Positions 23,518 to 33,090 of a stretch of 64,000 nucleotides of DNA are shown here, in pieces. The notes under the pieces are model-generated. The model had not been told where the DNA came from. It saw only the letters and a program-made list of their open reading frames with translations, and searched no databases. Both the position numbers and the translations under genes were made by a program. The first letter of the stretch is position 1, and each line of letters starts with the position of its first letter. The DNA lies in contig JAUJYZ010000250.1 in NCBI GenBank assembly GCA_033675265.1, positions 248,001 to 312,000 of the forward strand, in the 5' to 3' direction. The stretch comes from Actinostola sp. cb2023. Lineage: Eukaryota > Cnidaria > Anthozoa > Actiniaria > Actinostolidae.

Positions 23518-24048
23518 TTTGAAAAGAGCAAGTAGAGAGGTACTGGGGACGAGTTGAAACTGGGAATGACTCTCGCGATTATCTGGCAGCGCTCTCCCCA
23601 GGAACATTGAATTGAAAATATTTCATTGAATTGAAAATATTTCATTGAATTGAAAATATTTCATTGAATTGAAAATATTTCATTGAATTGAAAATATTTC
23701 ATTGAATTGAAAATATTTCATTTTATTGAAAATATTTCATTGAATTGAAAATATTTCATTGAATTGAAAATATTTCATTGAATTGAACGGATATTTCATT
23801 GAATTGAAAATATATTTTATTGACTTTAACGTTTTGAATATTGCTACATTTGGCTTGCCATAATGGCTACACTGATATTTTTTTCTAGTTGTCTGCCAGC
23901 GAGGCTTTATGAAAAAATATCAGTGTAGCCATCCCATGGTTTTAAGTAGGTCTTTGATATATGTGTATTGTAGTCAAAAGGATCAGAATTTCTGCATATT
24001 GCTGTATATATTACTATTAATGTATTACATAATATTATAGGTACTTAC

Positions 24049-26276
24049 GGTAAAAACATCACAATACCACCCTTTCTTCTGACAGCTTCAATGACATTAT
24101 TTGAATTATGGATGCTGCAGTTATCCATTACTACTACTGAACATGCTTCTTTTCTTGCAACTGAACCCACATATGGCAATATGAAGTGAGTCATGGCAAA
24201 TTCAAACAGTTCTTTATTGTACGCTCCAATAATTGTATGTGATGCTTTAATACCTTCCACACTTATGGCACTAAGTACACTGTAACGAGTGCCTCTTGTA
24301 AAGTTTCCAGTTGTTGAGATCCTTGAGCCTTTCAATGCACGACCATACCTCCTCTGAAATTACCCAAAAAGGCATTGTTGGTTACATTTTAGATGGATAA
24401 ATATTCTTATAAATATATTACTACATGTTTCTCTTATCCCTCAGGTACCCATGTCTCCTCTTCTAAGACAGCCAAACGAAGTGCATTGTGGTATAGCTTC
24501 AGTACAAACAACACCACATTTGGCAACATACAATGTAACAAATCTGTTTGTACTGAAGCTAGACCGGAATGCATCATGTTCACTTAGAAAAGGCCTATGG
24601 AAAACTGTAGAGAATTAATAAACAGGTTAAATGTCTTGATGTAGTGGAATATGAACCTTTGAACCTTATGTGTGATCACTAATGGACGTTAATACATGTA
24701 GACCTGTACATGTATAATGTATAGTCGAATTCGTATGACTGTGAAAAACCACAGCGCACGGTACGGTTACAGCACAGATTCATTCGAAATCCTAAATCAT
24801 CACAGCATCAGGCAGTGATGAGTCAGAGTACAGTAAGTTTTTCACAGTCATACGACATCTGCTCTATGTACATTTACTTAACCTGTGTACAGCCACTACT
24901 CACTCGATCCTAAAGGGAAAAATCAGGTAGAGATATATAGAATTTAATACAGTTCCATAACAGAAAGGGGCGAGTAGCAGTTGTACACAGGCTACATATA
25001 GCAATTAATAATCAATACTAGGGAAGAAAACTATTCCACATCTAAGCAATATGTTCTACTACACCAAGAAATGGTAATGCAGCAACATGACTAAGATAGT
25101 TTTTTAGTCTGTATTTGACATGTATTACCTGAAATGTCCTCTCATCTTTGGATGACTCATCAATAAAGATAAATTTACGCAACGAGTAACCAAACACTAA
25201 GTTTTAGTCACGCTGCATGTGCTGTCTGATAAGTTTCCTAACTCTAATGATGATTTTACTAGCACTCTTATTAACCTTGCCGTTTATACCCATTCTGAGC
25301 TGGTATTGTCGACAGGAAATTCTGTTTTAAATTGTGCATATATTTTGTTCACATTATATGCTTCCAAAGACTGTAACCCAACAAAACCAAGTGTTGAGGG
25401 TCCGTGTTGAGCTGATTTCCGGCTGCACTTTGCATGCTACATTGAACTTTACTTTGGCTACTATACTATGAACCACTACATTGTGTATACTGAAACACTA
25501 AGTTTTAGTCACGCTGCATGTGCTGTCTGATAAGTTTCCTAACTCTAATGATGATTTTACTAGCACTCTTATTAACCTTGCCGTTTATACCCATTCTGAG
25601 CTGGTATTGTCGACAGGAAATTCTGTTTTAAATTGTGCATATATTTTGTTCACATTATATGCTTCCAAAGACTGTAACCCAACAAAACCAAGTGTTGAGG
25701 GTCCGTGTTGAGCTGATTTCCGGCTGCACTTTGCATGCTACATTGAACTTTACTTTGGCTACTATACTATGAACCACTACATTGTGTATACTGAACTGTC
25801 TATAAATGCTAGTACATGCCTTTCTTCTTGACCAGCCCATTTTACTCAAGCACTTTCGGATGGAGGAAAGGGAAAATATTCTTCCTGTCAAATATTGGAG
25901 CCTGTAATTCATCCTCATATACTTCTGGGTATTGTGTTGCAATATTTTTGATCAGCAAAATGTCTTGAGCTGTTGACAGAAATTGATTTCACGGTAAAAC
26001 AGTATTAAATGGAGTGACTTTCCTGCATCTGTGAGACAAAAACTGATCAACAAATTATTATAGTAAATTATATGTCAAGTACTCACCGCTTAGCCTCCTC
26101 AATTTCCCAGGTCTAGGGCGATATTCGATGTTCTGGTTTGTGTCAAACAGATATTTGATCTTTTTCACGAATGTAAGGCCTACGTGAAGAACTTGGGCAA
26201 TTTCCTTTGTACTCCGGCCCTCCCTCAACATATAAACTACCCTCCACCTTAATTCTTTAGGATATTCTCGCGTCAT
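24049..26276 (-). CDS. Tc1-type DD34E transposase, exons 1-4
   Basis: Exon 1 (26276-26087) starts 20 bases inside the right TIR and encodes a helix-turn-helix (KELRWRVVYMLREG, STKEIAQVLHVGLTFVKKI). Exon 2 starts at 25969 after CAACAG; the joined codon reads Ala-Gln-Asp. It continues through YPEVYEDELQ and TGRIFSLSSIRKCLSKMGWS, but these lie in different frames, so exon 2 is broken. Exon 3 (about 25200-25129) holds the first catalytic Asp, KFIFIDESSKDERTFQ. Exon 4 (24353-24049) begins RRYGRALKGSRIS and has the second Asp in VVVMDNCSIHN. The last exon is at 17546-17366. Spacing from the second Asp to the Glu is DD34E, the Tc1 pattern. The exon 2 shift makes the copy probably inactive. Confidence 0.8.
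24354..25128. other. Transposase intron 3 with hairpin MITEs
   Basis: 24497-24563 forms a hairpin (AGCTTCAGTACAAACA against TGTTTGTACTGAAGCT). About 24729-24858 is another inverted repeat with TCGTATGACTGTGAAAAA against TTTTTCACAGTCATACGA. No gene supported. Confidence 0.6.
25192..25793. repeat. Exact tandem duplication of a 301-bp unit
   Basis: 25192-25492 and 25493-25793 are direct copies with no difference I could see. Both begin AAACACTAAGTTTTAGTCAC. They lie in the intron between transposase exons 2 and 3. Identical 63-codon ORFs in the two copies are a consequence of duplication, not evidence of a gene. Confidence 0.95.
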
Positions 26277-26295
26277 TTCACAAGAATTTCTTCTT

Positions 26296-26462
26296 GTCTT
26301 GAAGCTCCGGGAGAATTTGGAATTTCAAAATGGCGAAGCTGGGCGAACACCGAACGTGGTCATTTGCATAAGCCCCGCCCCTCACATGATTGGCGGATCG
26401 GAAAAACCCAAAATCCAACTGGAGTTTGCAAATGAAAGGTCGCGATACAAAGATTATCGCAG
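26296..26462 (-). repeat. Right TIR of the Tc1-like element
   Basis: 167 bp, reverse complement of 3059-3225. The transposase ATG (26276) lies 20 bp inside it, and TA follows its outer end. Confidence 0.92.
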
Positions 26463-26468
26463 TAACAA

Positions 26469-26803
26469 AATGGCAGGTATTAGCGATAACCTTCACGATG
26501 CGTTGGATTACGGTTTGAAAATGATTGAAATAGATGATATCAGTTTAATATTCAAACAGTACGTATACGAAGTACTGAAAGCCGTTCGTCTATCTAAGAG
26601 ATGATTTGGCTATATACTTCCGACTGGATACGGGAAAGTCATCGCTGATTTACTCGCTGATTGATTTACCAAGTTTTGATTCCAGCCAGGACTCCGTTGG
26701 GCTTCCTGTGTCTTATTTGATCAACCGTTGGGAAATAGAGCCGTTTGATATGGCCGTGAATTCACTTCTAGAATCCTCTCCTTTTGATATATTGAATTTC
26801 TAA
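26469..26803 (+). pseudogene. RecQ-like helicase N-terminal fragment
   Basis: ATG at 26470 (MAGISDNLHDALDYGLK), only a few bases outside the Tc1-like TIR. The fragment continues through FKQYVYEVLKAV to a stop after RLSKR. In shifted frames it then reads ILPTGYGK, a Walker A motif, and SSLIYSLIDLPSFDSS. This resembles the start of RecQ-family helicases, where a YQ...AL...V region precedes LPTGxGKS. One stop and one frame change break it, and the helicase body is absent. It may belong to another element or be a decayed host copy. Confidence 0.6.
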
Positions 26804-27517
26804 AACTGCTATAACAAATAAGATTAATATCTACTTGAGTCCCGTGTCATTTGTTTAGCGATTAGAACGGTTTTTAGCGAGTTTTGGGAGCTCCGTAAAC
26901 TCAGCCATTTTCTAGCTAGGTCCTTCTATTGTTTTAGCCACCAATCACCATTATACAAAATTCGGTTATAAAGAGGAACGTGGGCTCTGGGGACGAGATT
27001 ATATTGGTGCGCGCGCTACTGACGCCATCGAATTTGCGCAGCATTGTGGGTTTGTTTACTTTTATACTTTTGTGTTCTTTTTTAGTGAAATACATAAATG
27101 TGATAATATAATCTTGTATCAGGAGGGAGGGTAGTCTCCTATGCATTCGTTCTTAGTGTCGGGATCCCGACACTAAGAACGGGTGCATAGGAGACTAGAG
27201 GAAGGGGGTATCTCTAGGCAACAGAGGGATCAACACGGGATTTGGCCATGGTTTAAACGTTTTTGGACAGAAGACTTCTCTTACGATTGGATTTCGGTAA
27301 AAATTTGCCAGGATTTGCCGATCAGCAAGTTGTAGTCGGGGCTTAAACGATCTACAACAACACTGTACTGTATTGTTATTGTATTATTGTATTATGAAAA
27401 ACCCTTTTGCTATCCCTTAATTTACAACAGTACATTATGGAAGATATTACAGAGGACGACGCCAATCAGTCTTGGGAGAAATGTTTCTTTCTCTGTTCCG
27501 GATAAAACAAATGCAAT
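26804..27517. other. Intergenic stretch with a 66-bp palindrome
   Basis: No gene supported. It contains the palindrome 27132-27197 listed separately, and CG-rich GCGCGCGC at about 27010. Coding signal begins after 27517. Confidence 0.55.
27132..27197. repeat. 66-bp near-perfect palindrome
   Basis: Centred on GGGATCCC (27161-27168). TAGTCTCCTATGCA opens it and TGCATAGGAGACTA closes it, with two mismatched positions in the arms. No loop, so it could extrude a cruciform. Probably the end-to-end remnant of a small inverted element. Confidence 0.88.
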
Positions 27518-28586
27518 GTGAGGAGCCTCCACAAGCACTGTCACTTCTGTTCGAAACCGTGCGATACCCCGTACAAATGCCAGAGACACTTTATTCAGAG
27601 CCATGCTTCTCGCGCGGTTAACCACCAAGGTGTTCTTTGCTATCCTTGCAAAAACGGGCATGGTAAACAGGTTTTGAGCGCACGAGCTCATTATCATTGC
27701 CCCGTTTGTAATTTCATGATTGTAAATAGAGGTCCTTTTATCGCCCATTTAACGAAGCACGACAAAAGCATACCACCTGAGGAATTGAGTGATATTGTAA
27801 TGAATTCAGAAGCGCAACAGGACCTGAAAAATGCCACAGAAGACATTTTTGAAGAGAAGAAGAAGGAAGAGAAGGAAGAGGAAAAGGAAGATCAGAAGGA
27901 AGAGGAAGAGGAAGAGGAAGAAAAACAGTTACCTGTTAAATCAAAGAAGGCTCCGACTGAGCACAAAGAATGCCCTATTTGTGGCAAATTAATGCATTGC
28001 AAGAGCATTAATAGACATTGCAAGGTCATCCGTGATAGGGAGATGTCTGGTACTGCCACCTGTGTAGATGAGGTGAGAGGTATTTTCCTGATACGAAACA
28101 GTTCTCATGGAGGTGTAAGCCATCCTATACATGTCAGAAAGGTTATGGGTGGGGAAAATGTTGGTGTTGAGTGCGAGGTTACTGAGCCGAATGCCGAATG
28201 CCACCATCTTAAAGAAGTTGGGGAAAATCCAACATTCCCAGAAAAAGTAATTTTATTGCCAGACACTCTTGAAGATCTCTCTAAATCTGGCAATTTCAAA
28301 ATATTTTCTGAGGATCGCATAGAAAGTTGTAACGCTCTTGTAGCTGCGGCAGAAATGGCGAGGTCTGAATGTATTGTTCCTTTTATTGACGGCACCCGTT
28401 TCATACATTTCTCTGTTTTCCATGGAGATGTAAACTATTACTCGAGTTAAGAAGGGTGGTTGTGATCGCGGATCTCGCCAATGGCATCTTGGATTGTCGT
28501 TGCTGCCGCAGAAAACTAACATGCATTCATAAATGCATTTGCATGTGGTATTTGCATCAGAATGATTTGTTGGGTGAGTTCTGAGC
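27518..28586 (+). pseudogene. Multidomain KDZ/HMGXB3-like gene, segment 1: zinc clusters
   Basis: The open frame starts upstream of MRSLHKHCHFCSKPC. Two C2H2-like clusters follow (CHFCSKP...HFIQSH; CPVCNFMI...HLTKH), then a Glu/Lys-rich acidic coiled segment, then CPICGKLMHCKSINRH. After a frame change near 28441 the sequence reads VVIADLANGILDCRCCRRK and LTCIHKCICMWYLHQND, a Cys/His cluster like those of HMGXB3-related and KDZ-transposon-associated proteins (recalled similarity). A TGA ends this part at about 28586, and the same frame reopens immediately into segment 2. No start codon is certain. Confidence 0.65.
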
Positions 28587-29330
28587 AAATCCACTTAGTA
28601 GTGAAACAGCTAAAGTTACCATGAAGCCGGAAGAGACAGCCAGCTGCAGTGATAATCAGATCCCGATATATCCTCCGACGGATCCACAACTATTAATTAA
28701 AATGTGCCAATACTTACGAGAGAAGAAAGCTGTGCCAATTACAACGGAAGAAATCAGGACGCCTTCGTCCCCAATTCCAAAGACGTTCATACCCAGGGAA
28801 ACGGTATGTAATTACTGCAAGACACCACTGGGGAAACCGATAAAAATCACTGGTCGAGCCTCTGTCCTTACAATGCGAGGCATGTTCGAAGGAGTCGAAA
28901 CCTTCTTCAAGCAATGTACAAAGTGTAAAATGGCGTACAGATATCAAGAATGGGAGGACGGTCTACATAATTACAATGACAACTTCCTACTTGGTTTGGA
29001 TGTATGTAAATTCTTACGTGATTGTCTACAACAGCACCTGCCAATAGGTAGCATTGTCAATGTTCTTGGTTCCCAAATACATAAGCAAATAAACTCACAA
29101 ACAGTTGTCAATGCCTATCTCCATTTCGATAGCATGAGTGCCCATTGATATGACTACAACTGTATTCTTTGTGGTTATCATCCAACCATCTTAATTATGG
29201 ACCTGAACAAAAAAGTGGCGTTTGACTGTCCTCTAACGAGTTTGGAACTCCCCAAGGAATATGACCACGTGAGGCGGACCTTGTCAATGGCGACCAATTC
29301 TGGAATACCGTGGAGTTGGCAATGATATTG
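28587..29330 (+). pseudogene. Multidomain gene, segment 2: HMGXB3-like cysteine region
   Basis: An open frame with ATG at 28621 (MKPEETASCSDNQIP) encodes ETVCNYCKTPLGKP, FFKQCTKCKMAYRYQEWEDG and LHNYNDNFLLGLDVC, an arrangement I recognise from HMGXB3-like proteins. A TGA at about 29146 interrupts it. The same frame continues with NCILCGYHPTILIMDLN and FDCPLTSLELPKEYD, and a frame change near 29270 leads into the next segment. The reading-through pattern shows that these are pieces of one decayed gene. Confidence 0.65.
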
Positions 29331-30247
29331 CGAGGATTTCCTGGCCGATCTGTTCCTGCCTTGGAGATTAAACCCAATCTTCTCTCTTGGTCGCCTTTCA
29401 TTGGCATGGAAACGAGAAAAAGCCCCTTGCTACTAAACACCGAGCATAGGAAAGTAAAAAGAAGTAACGGTGAATTTGAATTGGATTGTAGAGAAATTAC
29501 CGAAGAAAGACTACTTGAGATTTTGAATAATTCAAATCTCAAGGAAGTGAAAGCATTTGCAACTTCGATTGGCAGTACACCTTCTGGTTCGAAGCTGGAC
29601 ATCATCTTACAAATACGTAATGGATTGGCAAAGAATGATGAAAATTTTAAGAAAGCCTTCAATAAGTTATGGGGCTGCTCTGGTGGTTGGGTTTCTGCTA
29701 CATGCCCACATGGAATTATATATGCCCTGAAGTTCGTGCTGCGAGCAGAAAGTCCTCGCGACTATATTGATTTAATCGTATCGATGCAACATCAGCCAAA
29801 TATCATTGTATGTGATATGGCAAACCTGCTAGTTGCTCACGGAAACAAGAGAAACAGTGGCATGTTCCACCCCTTCAATGGCATGGTTGCACAGCCAAAC
29901 GATCAAAATGTGCGGCTTGCTTTGGAAGGCCAGTTGGAGATTTCTATTCCGTGGTTGAAAAAAGAACAACCTATTTCACTGCAACGGTCTCCATCAAAGT
30001 CACGAGAGGAACATCCTGTCACCAAAAGTGACCACCATCTGTGTTTATTTGATCGCTTGCACGAGAAAAACGTCGTCAAGAAAGAAGAGGAAGTGTTGAG
30101 AAGAATCGGGCTCATTGCAGAGTTGAGGGGAAAGCTGAATAGCCAGAAAGATGAGCAGCTCCACTCTGCATATAACCACGATAGCCGATATCTCAACCAG
30201 ATGAAACCCGCGTCAACCACATCTTTTTATTCCGTTCAAACATCGAC
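29274..30247 (+). pseudogene. Multidomain gene, segment 3: transposase-like domain
   Basis: The frame reads DQFWNTVELAMILRGF and on through SGGWVSATCPHGIIYALKF, NIIVCDMANLLVAHGNK, HHLCLFDRLHEKNV and LRRIGLIAELRGKLNSQ. This matches my memory of the transposase-like core shared by HMGXB3-type and KDZ elements; the Asp in VCDMA and the acidic LFDRLHE are candidates for catalytic residues. A frame change near 30220 (a T run) joins it to the protease segment. Confidence 0.6.
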
Positions 30248-31831
30248 GTGCGTAACGAGAAGCTTAATCAAAAACTTGCAGAAGGTCTGCGGAAGGAGTT
30301 TCACCATGAGGTTGTGAGGGATGACAATGGGAGAGCTGCCATAGACAAATCCAAACCGATCGGATGCAGTAACAATAAGAAACGTCCAGGAATAGTAGAA
30401 AATGACGTCATCTTTTCCAAAAAGCCACAAATCCAAATAGACACTCCTGATTGCCAAGCTAACCCTGATAGCCCCATTGAGGAAATAGATGTGGATCCAC
30501 CAATTTCAGTAGTGAGTGTTGGTTGTACTCCACCACAAAATCTAGATGACTACTGGCTGAGAGACCTCGATCTTAAAATCAGCGACAAACATCTCATTTT
30601 AGACGGATATTGGCTGAACGATCGTATTATAAATGCAGCTATGGCACTTCTGCGAGATATTGATGATGACATCAGTGGTTTACAAGATGTCATTGTGGCT
30701 AAGAAGAACGGTTTCATCCCAAAAGATAACACGTGTAAATTTATCCAAATTATACACATAAGAGGACACCACTGGATCACTCTGTCAAACCTACAGTGCT
30801 CTATTTTTGATGCTATAGTATATGACAGTCTTCATGGCATTAACGTCAAACCAAACCAGCAAAAGATCAGTTACCCCATCATCGTTGAACAGACTGCATG
30901 TCGGCTCAGTAAAACAAAAAAGCCATTACGACTAAGTGTAGAAGACGTTCAACAACAGACGGGAGGGGGTGACTGCGGTCTTTTTGCGATAGCTTTTGCC
31001 ACATTATTATGCTTAGGTGAAGACCCATCGCAAACTAGGGACTGTCAAGACAAGATGAGGAAAGAGCTTATAAGGAGTCTAGAAGACAGGAATATGGAGA
31101 ACTTCTTACAGCAGTGTACGAGCCCAAAGGAAGGTGATGTTCACATTTTGTACGAGTGGGACTGCCCTGTCTACTGTCACTGCAAAATGCCTGATGACGG
31201 TGAATTGATGGTCCGATGTCCATCTTGCAATGATTGGTTCCACAAAGACTGTGAAAAGGGAGACTATACTAATCCAGATTGGTTGTGCTTAACCTGTCAC
31301 AATAGAAAGGCACAACAGGCACGTGCACAACAAGAAGCAAACAAACAACAAACTCGGGATGAAGACTTTCTGCTATTTGAAAAGTCGGCAGCAAAGAACT
31401 CTATGGAGACAACACGAGTACAGAACCTGTATGTCGCTGTCGCGAAGCTATATACGGATTACAAGCTCCCAGAAACACCCAACCACATCGGATGCATCAC
31501 TCTGGATGATTATAATGAAATCAGTGCAAAGCCAGAATATCTTGACACAAACGGCATTGCAATAACTAGAGATGAAGATTTCTTTATAATCATTTTTCAC
31601 GAACATATAAAGAATGATGAACATCTTTTAATGGTCGTGCTTCACGAGATAGCTCATGTTCTTGCACGAAGAACTCCAGGCTGTGAATCTGCCCCTCACG
31701 GTAAAACGTTTCGAAAAGCAGCAACCAGTCTCGTACGAAGTATGATTGCGCAAAAACATCAGTTACCGGCACCATTTTGTGATGAACGTATAGATCTAAA
31801 AGAAATAAAACGAGCTACAAACTCAAACTAG
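30248..31831 (+). CDS. Ulp1 protease - PHD finger - HExxH metalloprotease segment
   Basis: An intact frame of 527 codons starting at GTG. It lacks an obvious ATG start because it continues the upstream gene. Residues about 100-290 form a C48/Ulp1 cysteine protease: WLNDRIINAAM, His in IRGHHWITL (about 173), Asp in YDSLHG, and Gln plus Cys in QQTGGGDCGLFAIAF (Cys about 243). Residues about 304-350 form a PHD finger (CHCKMPDDGELMVRCPSC, then DWFHKDC and WLCLTC). Residues about 410-510 are a zincin-type metalloprotease with HEIAHVL (about 466) and a downstream PHGKTF His, as in WLM/SprT proteins. It may remove SUMO-like modifiers and cleave chromatin-bound protein; that is inference from families. 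Confidence 0.82.
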   Translation: MRNEKLNQKLAEGLRKEFHHEVVRDDNGRAAIDKSKPIGCSNNKKRPGIVENDVIFSKKPQIQIDTPDCQANPDSPIEEIDVDPPISVVSVGCTPPQNLDDYWLRDLDLKISDKHLILDGYWLNDRIINAAMALLRDIDDDISGLQDVIVAKKNGFIPKDNTCKFIQIIHIRGHHWITLSNLQCSIFDAIVYDSLHGINVKPNQQKISYPIIVEQTACRLSKTKKPLRLSVEDVQQQTGGGDCGLFAIAFATLLCLGEDPSQTRDCQDKMRKELIRSLEDRNMENFLQQCTSPKEGDVHILYEWDCPVYCHCKMPDDGELMVRCPSCNDWFHKDCEKGDYTNPDWLCLTCHNRKAQQARAQQEANKQQTRDEDFLLFEKSAAKNSMETTRVQNLYVAVAKLYTDYKLPETPNHIGCITLDDYNEISAKPEYLDTNGIAITRDEDFFIIIFHEHIKNDEHLLMVVLHEIAHVLARRTPGCESAPHGKTFRKAATSLVRSMIAQKHQLPAPFCDERIDLKEIKRATNSN

Positions 31832-31960
31832 TAGGGGAATCCAGAAAATCCAGTGGAGTAAACCCCTGCAATGGAAATCAGGGGAGTCAACCCCTGCACA
31901 GAAAATCCAGTGGAGTAAACCCCTGCAATGGAAATCCAGGGGAGTCAACCCCTGCACATC
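31832..31960. repeat. GGGGAGTCAACCCCTGCA short tandem repeats
   Basis: Two to three imperfect copies of about 53 bp, with AATCCAGTGGAGTAAACCCC and GGGGAGTCAACCCCTGCACA, directly after the metalloprotease stop codon. Confidence 0.8.
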
Positions 31961-31969
31961 AGCACCTGC

Positions 31970-33090
31970 TGTCTCTTATTCTACATCCAGACAATGGTCC
32001 ATCTCCATCAGAAAACCTGGTTGAACACCTTTGTACATTTCTTCTCAATACTGCCAACCCCTGCACATCACATTTTTATTCTAACACTGTCTTCCGCTGT
32101 CTCATTTTTTATTCTACATCCAGACAATGGTCCATCTCCATCTAACCTGGTTGAACATTTGTACATTTCTTCTCTACTGCCAATAACATTTTTTAAACAC
32201 TGTCTTCCGCTGTCTCTTATTCTACATCCAGACAATGGTCCATCTCCATCTAACCTGGTTGAACATTTATACATTTCTTCTCTACTGCCAATAACATTTT
32301 TTAAAGACTGTCTTCCGCTGTCTCGTATTCTACATCCAGACAATGGTCCATCTCCATCTAACCTGGTTGAACATTTCTTCTCTACTGCCAATAACATTTT
32401 TTAAACACTGTCTTCCGCTGTCTCTTATTCTACATCCAGACAATGGTCCATCTCCATCTAACCTGGTTGAACATTTATACATTTCTTCTCTACTGCCAAT
32501 AACATTTTTTAAAGACTATCTTCCGTTGTCTCGTATTCTACATCCAGACAATGGTCCATCTCCATCTAACCTGGTTGAACATTTGTACATTTCTTCTCTA
32601 CTGCCAATAACATTTTTTAAAGACTGTCTTACGCTGTCTCTTATTCTACATCCAGACAATGGTCCATCTCCATCTAACCTGGTTGAACATTTATACATTT
32701 CTTCTCTACTGCCAATAACATTTTTTTAAAGACTGTCTTCCGCTGTCTCGTATTCTACATCCAGACAATGGTCCATCTCCATCTAACCTGGTTGAACATT
32801 TGTACATTTCTTCTCTACTGCCAATAACATTTTTTAAAGACTGTCTTCCGCTGTCCCTTATTCTACATCCAGACAATGGTCCATCTCCATCTAACCTGGT
32901 TGAACATTTGTACATTTCTTCTCTACTGCCAATAACATATTTTAAAGACTGTCTTCCGCTGTCTCGGTATTCTACATCCAGACAATGGTCCATCTCCATC
33001 TAACCTGGTTGAACATTTGTACATTTCTTCTCTACTGCCAATAACATTTTTTAAAGACTGTCTTCCGCTGTCTCGTATTCTACATCCACT
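31970..33090. repeat. 108-bp satellite
   Basis: About ten copies of a 108-bp unit containing CCAGACAATGGTCCATCTCC, ATCTAACCTGGTTGAACATT and TTCTCTACTGCCAATAACAT. Because 108 is a multiple of three, one frame on each strand stays open with 36-residue repeats. That frame is not the frame of the adjoining gypsy integrase, so I do not call it a gene. The array stops inside CGTATTCTACATCCACTTCT, where the retrotransposon fragment begins. Confidence 0.92.

Larger units (their letters stand above)
20055..23862. mobile_element. IS3EU-like element, copy 1 (6-bp duplication ATGGCT)
   Basis: Begins TATGGCAAGCCAAATGTAGC at 20055 and ends in its reverse complement at 23862. An exact 6-bp direct repeat ATGGCT flanks it (20049-20054 and 23863-23868). 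The termini 5'-TAT...ATA-3' and 6-bp duplication match what I recall for the IS3EU superfamily. The inverted termini include tandem 19-bp repeats and run to GTTCCTGGGGAGAGCGC. Inside are an integrase-type transposase (-, from 23517) and the remains of a HECT ligase gene (+, from 20482), convergent, as in copy 2. Confidence 0.88.
19972..24007. mobile_element. Small foldback split by the IS3EU insertion
   Basis: 19972-20054 (ending TTATGGGATGGCT) mirrors 23924-24007 (beginning GCCATCCCATGG). The bases after the IS3EU copy (23863-23922) form a hairpin, ATGGCTACACTGATATTTTT against AAAAATATCAGTGTAGCCAT. Removing the IS3EU element and one target copy restores a palindrome of about 220 bp with a loop of about 20 bases, so a MITE-like foldback was the target. 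Confidence 0.75.
3059..26462. mobile_element. 23.4-kb Tc1-like composite element (TA duplications, 167-bp TIRs)
   Basis: The left terminus begins CTGCGATAATCTTTGTATCG after TA (3057-3058). The right terminus is its reverse complement and is followed by TA (26463-26464). The repeats (3059-3225 and 26296-26462) are nearly identical, with a single C/A-type difference noticed. TA duplications and a DD34E transposase inside fit the Tc1/mariner superfamily. It carries a SAM-domain gene on + (3228-16927) and the transposase on - (26276-17366), each starting just inside a TIR and converging near 17 kb. Later insertions account for roughly two thirds of its length: a MULE (3.93-13.5 kb), a TTAA element (17.7-19.9 kb) and an IS3EU copy (20.06-23.86 kb). 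Confidence 0.85.

Noticed and set aside
31928..33003. Several ORFs with 36-residue repeats
   Set aside because: 108-bp satellite frames; out of frame with the neighbouring integrase and repetitive on both strands.
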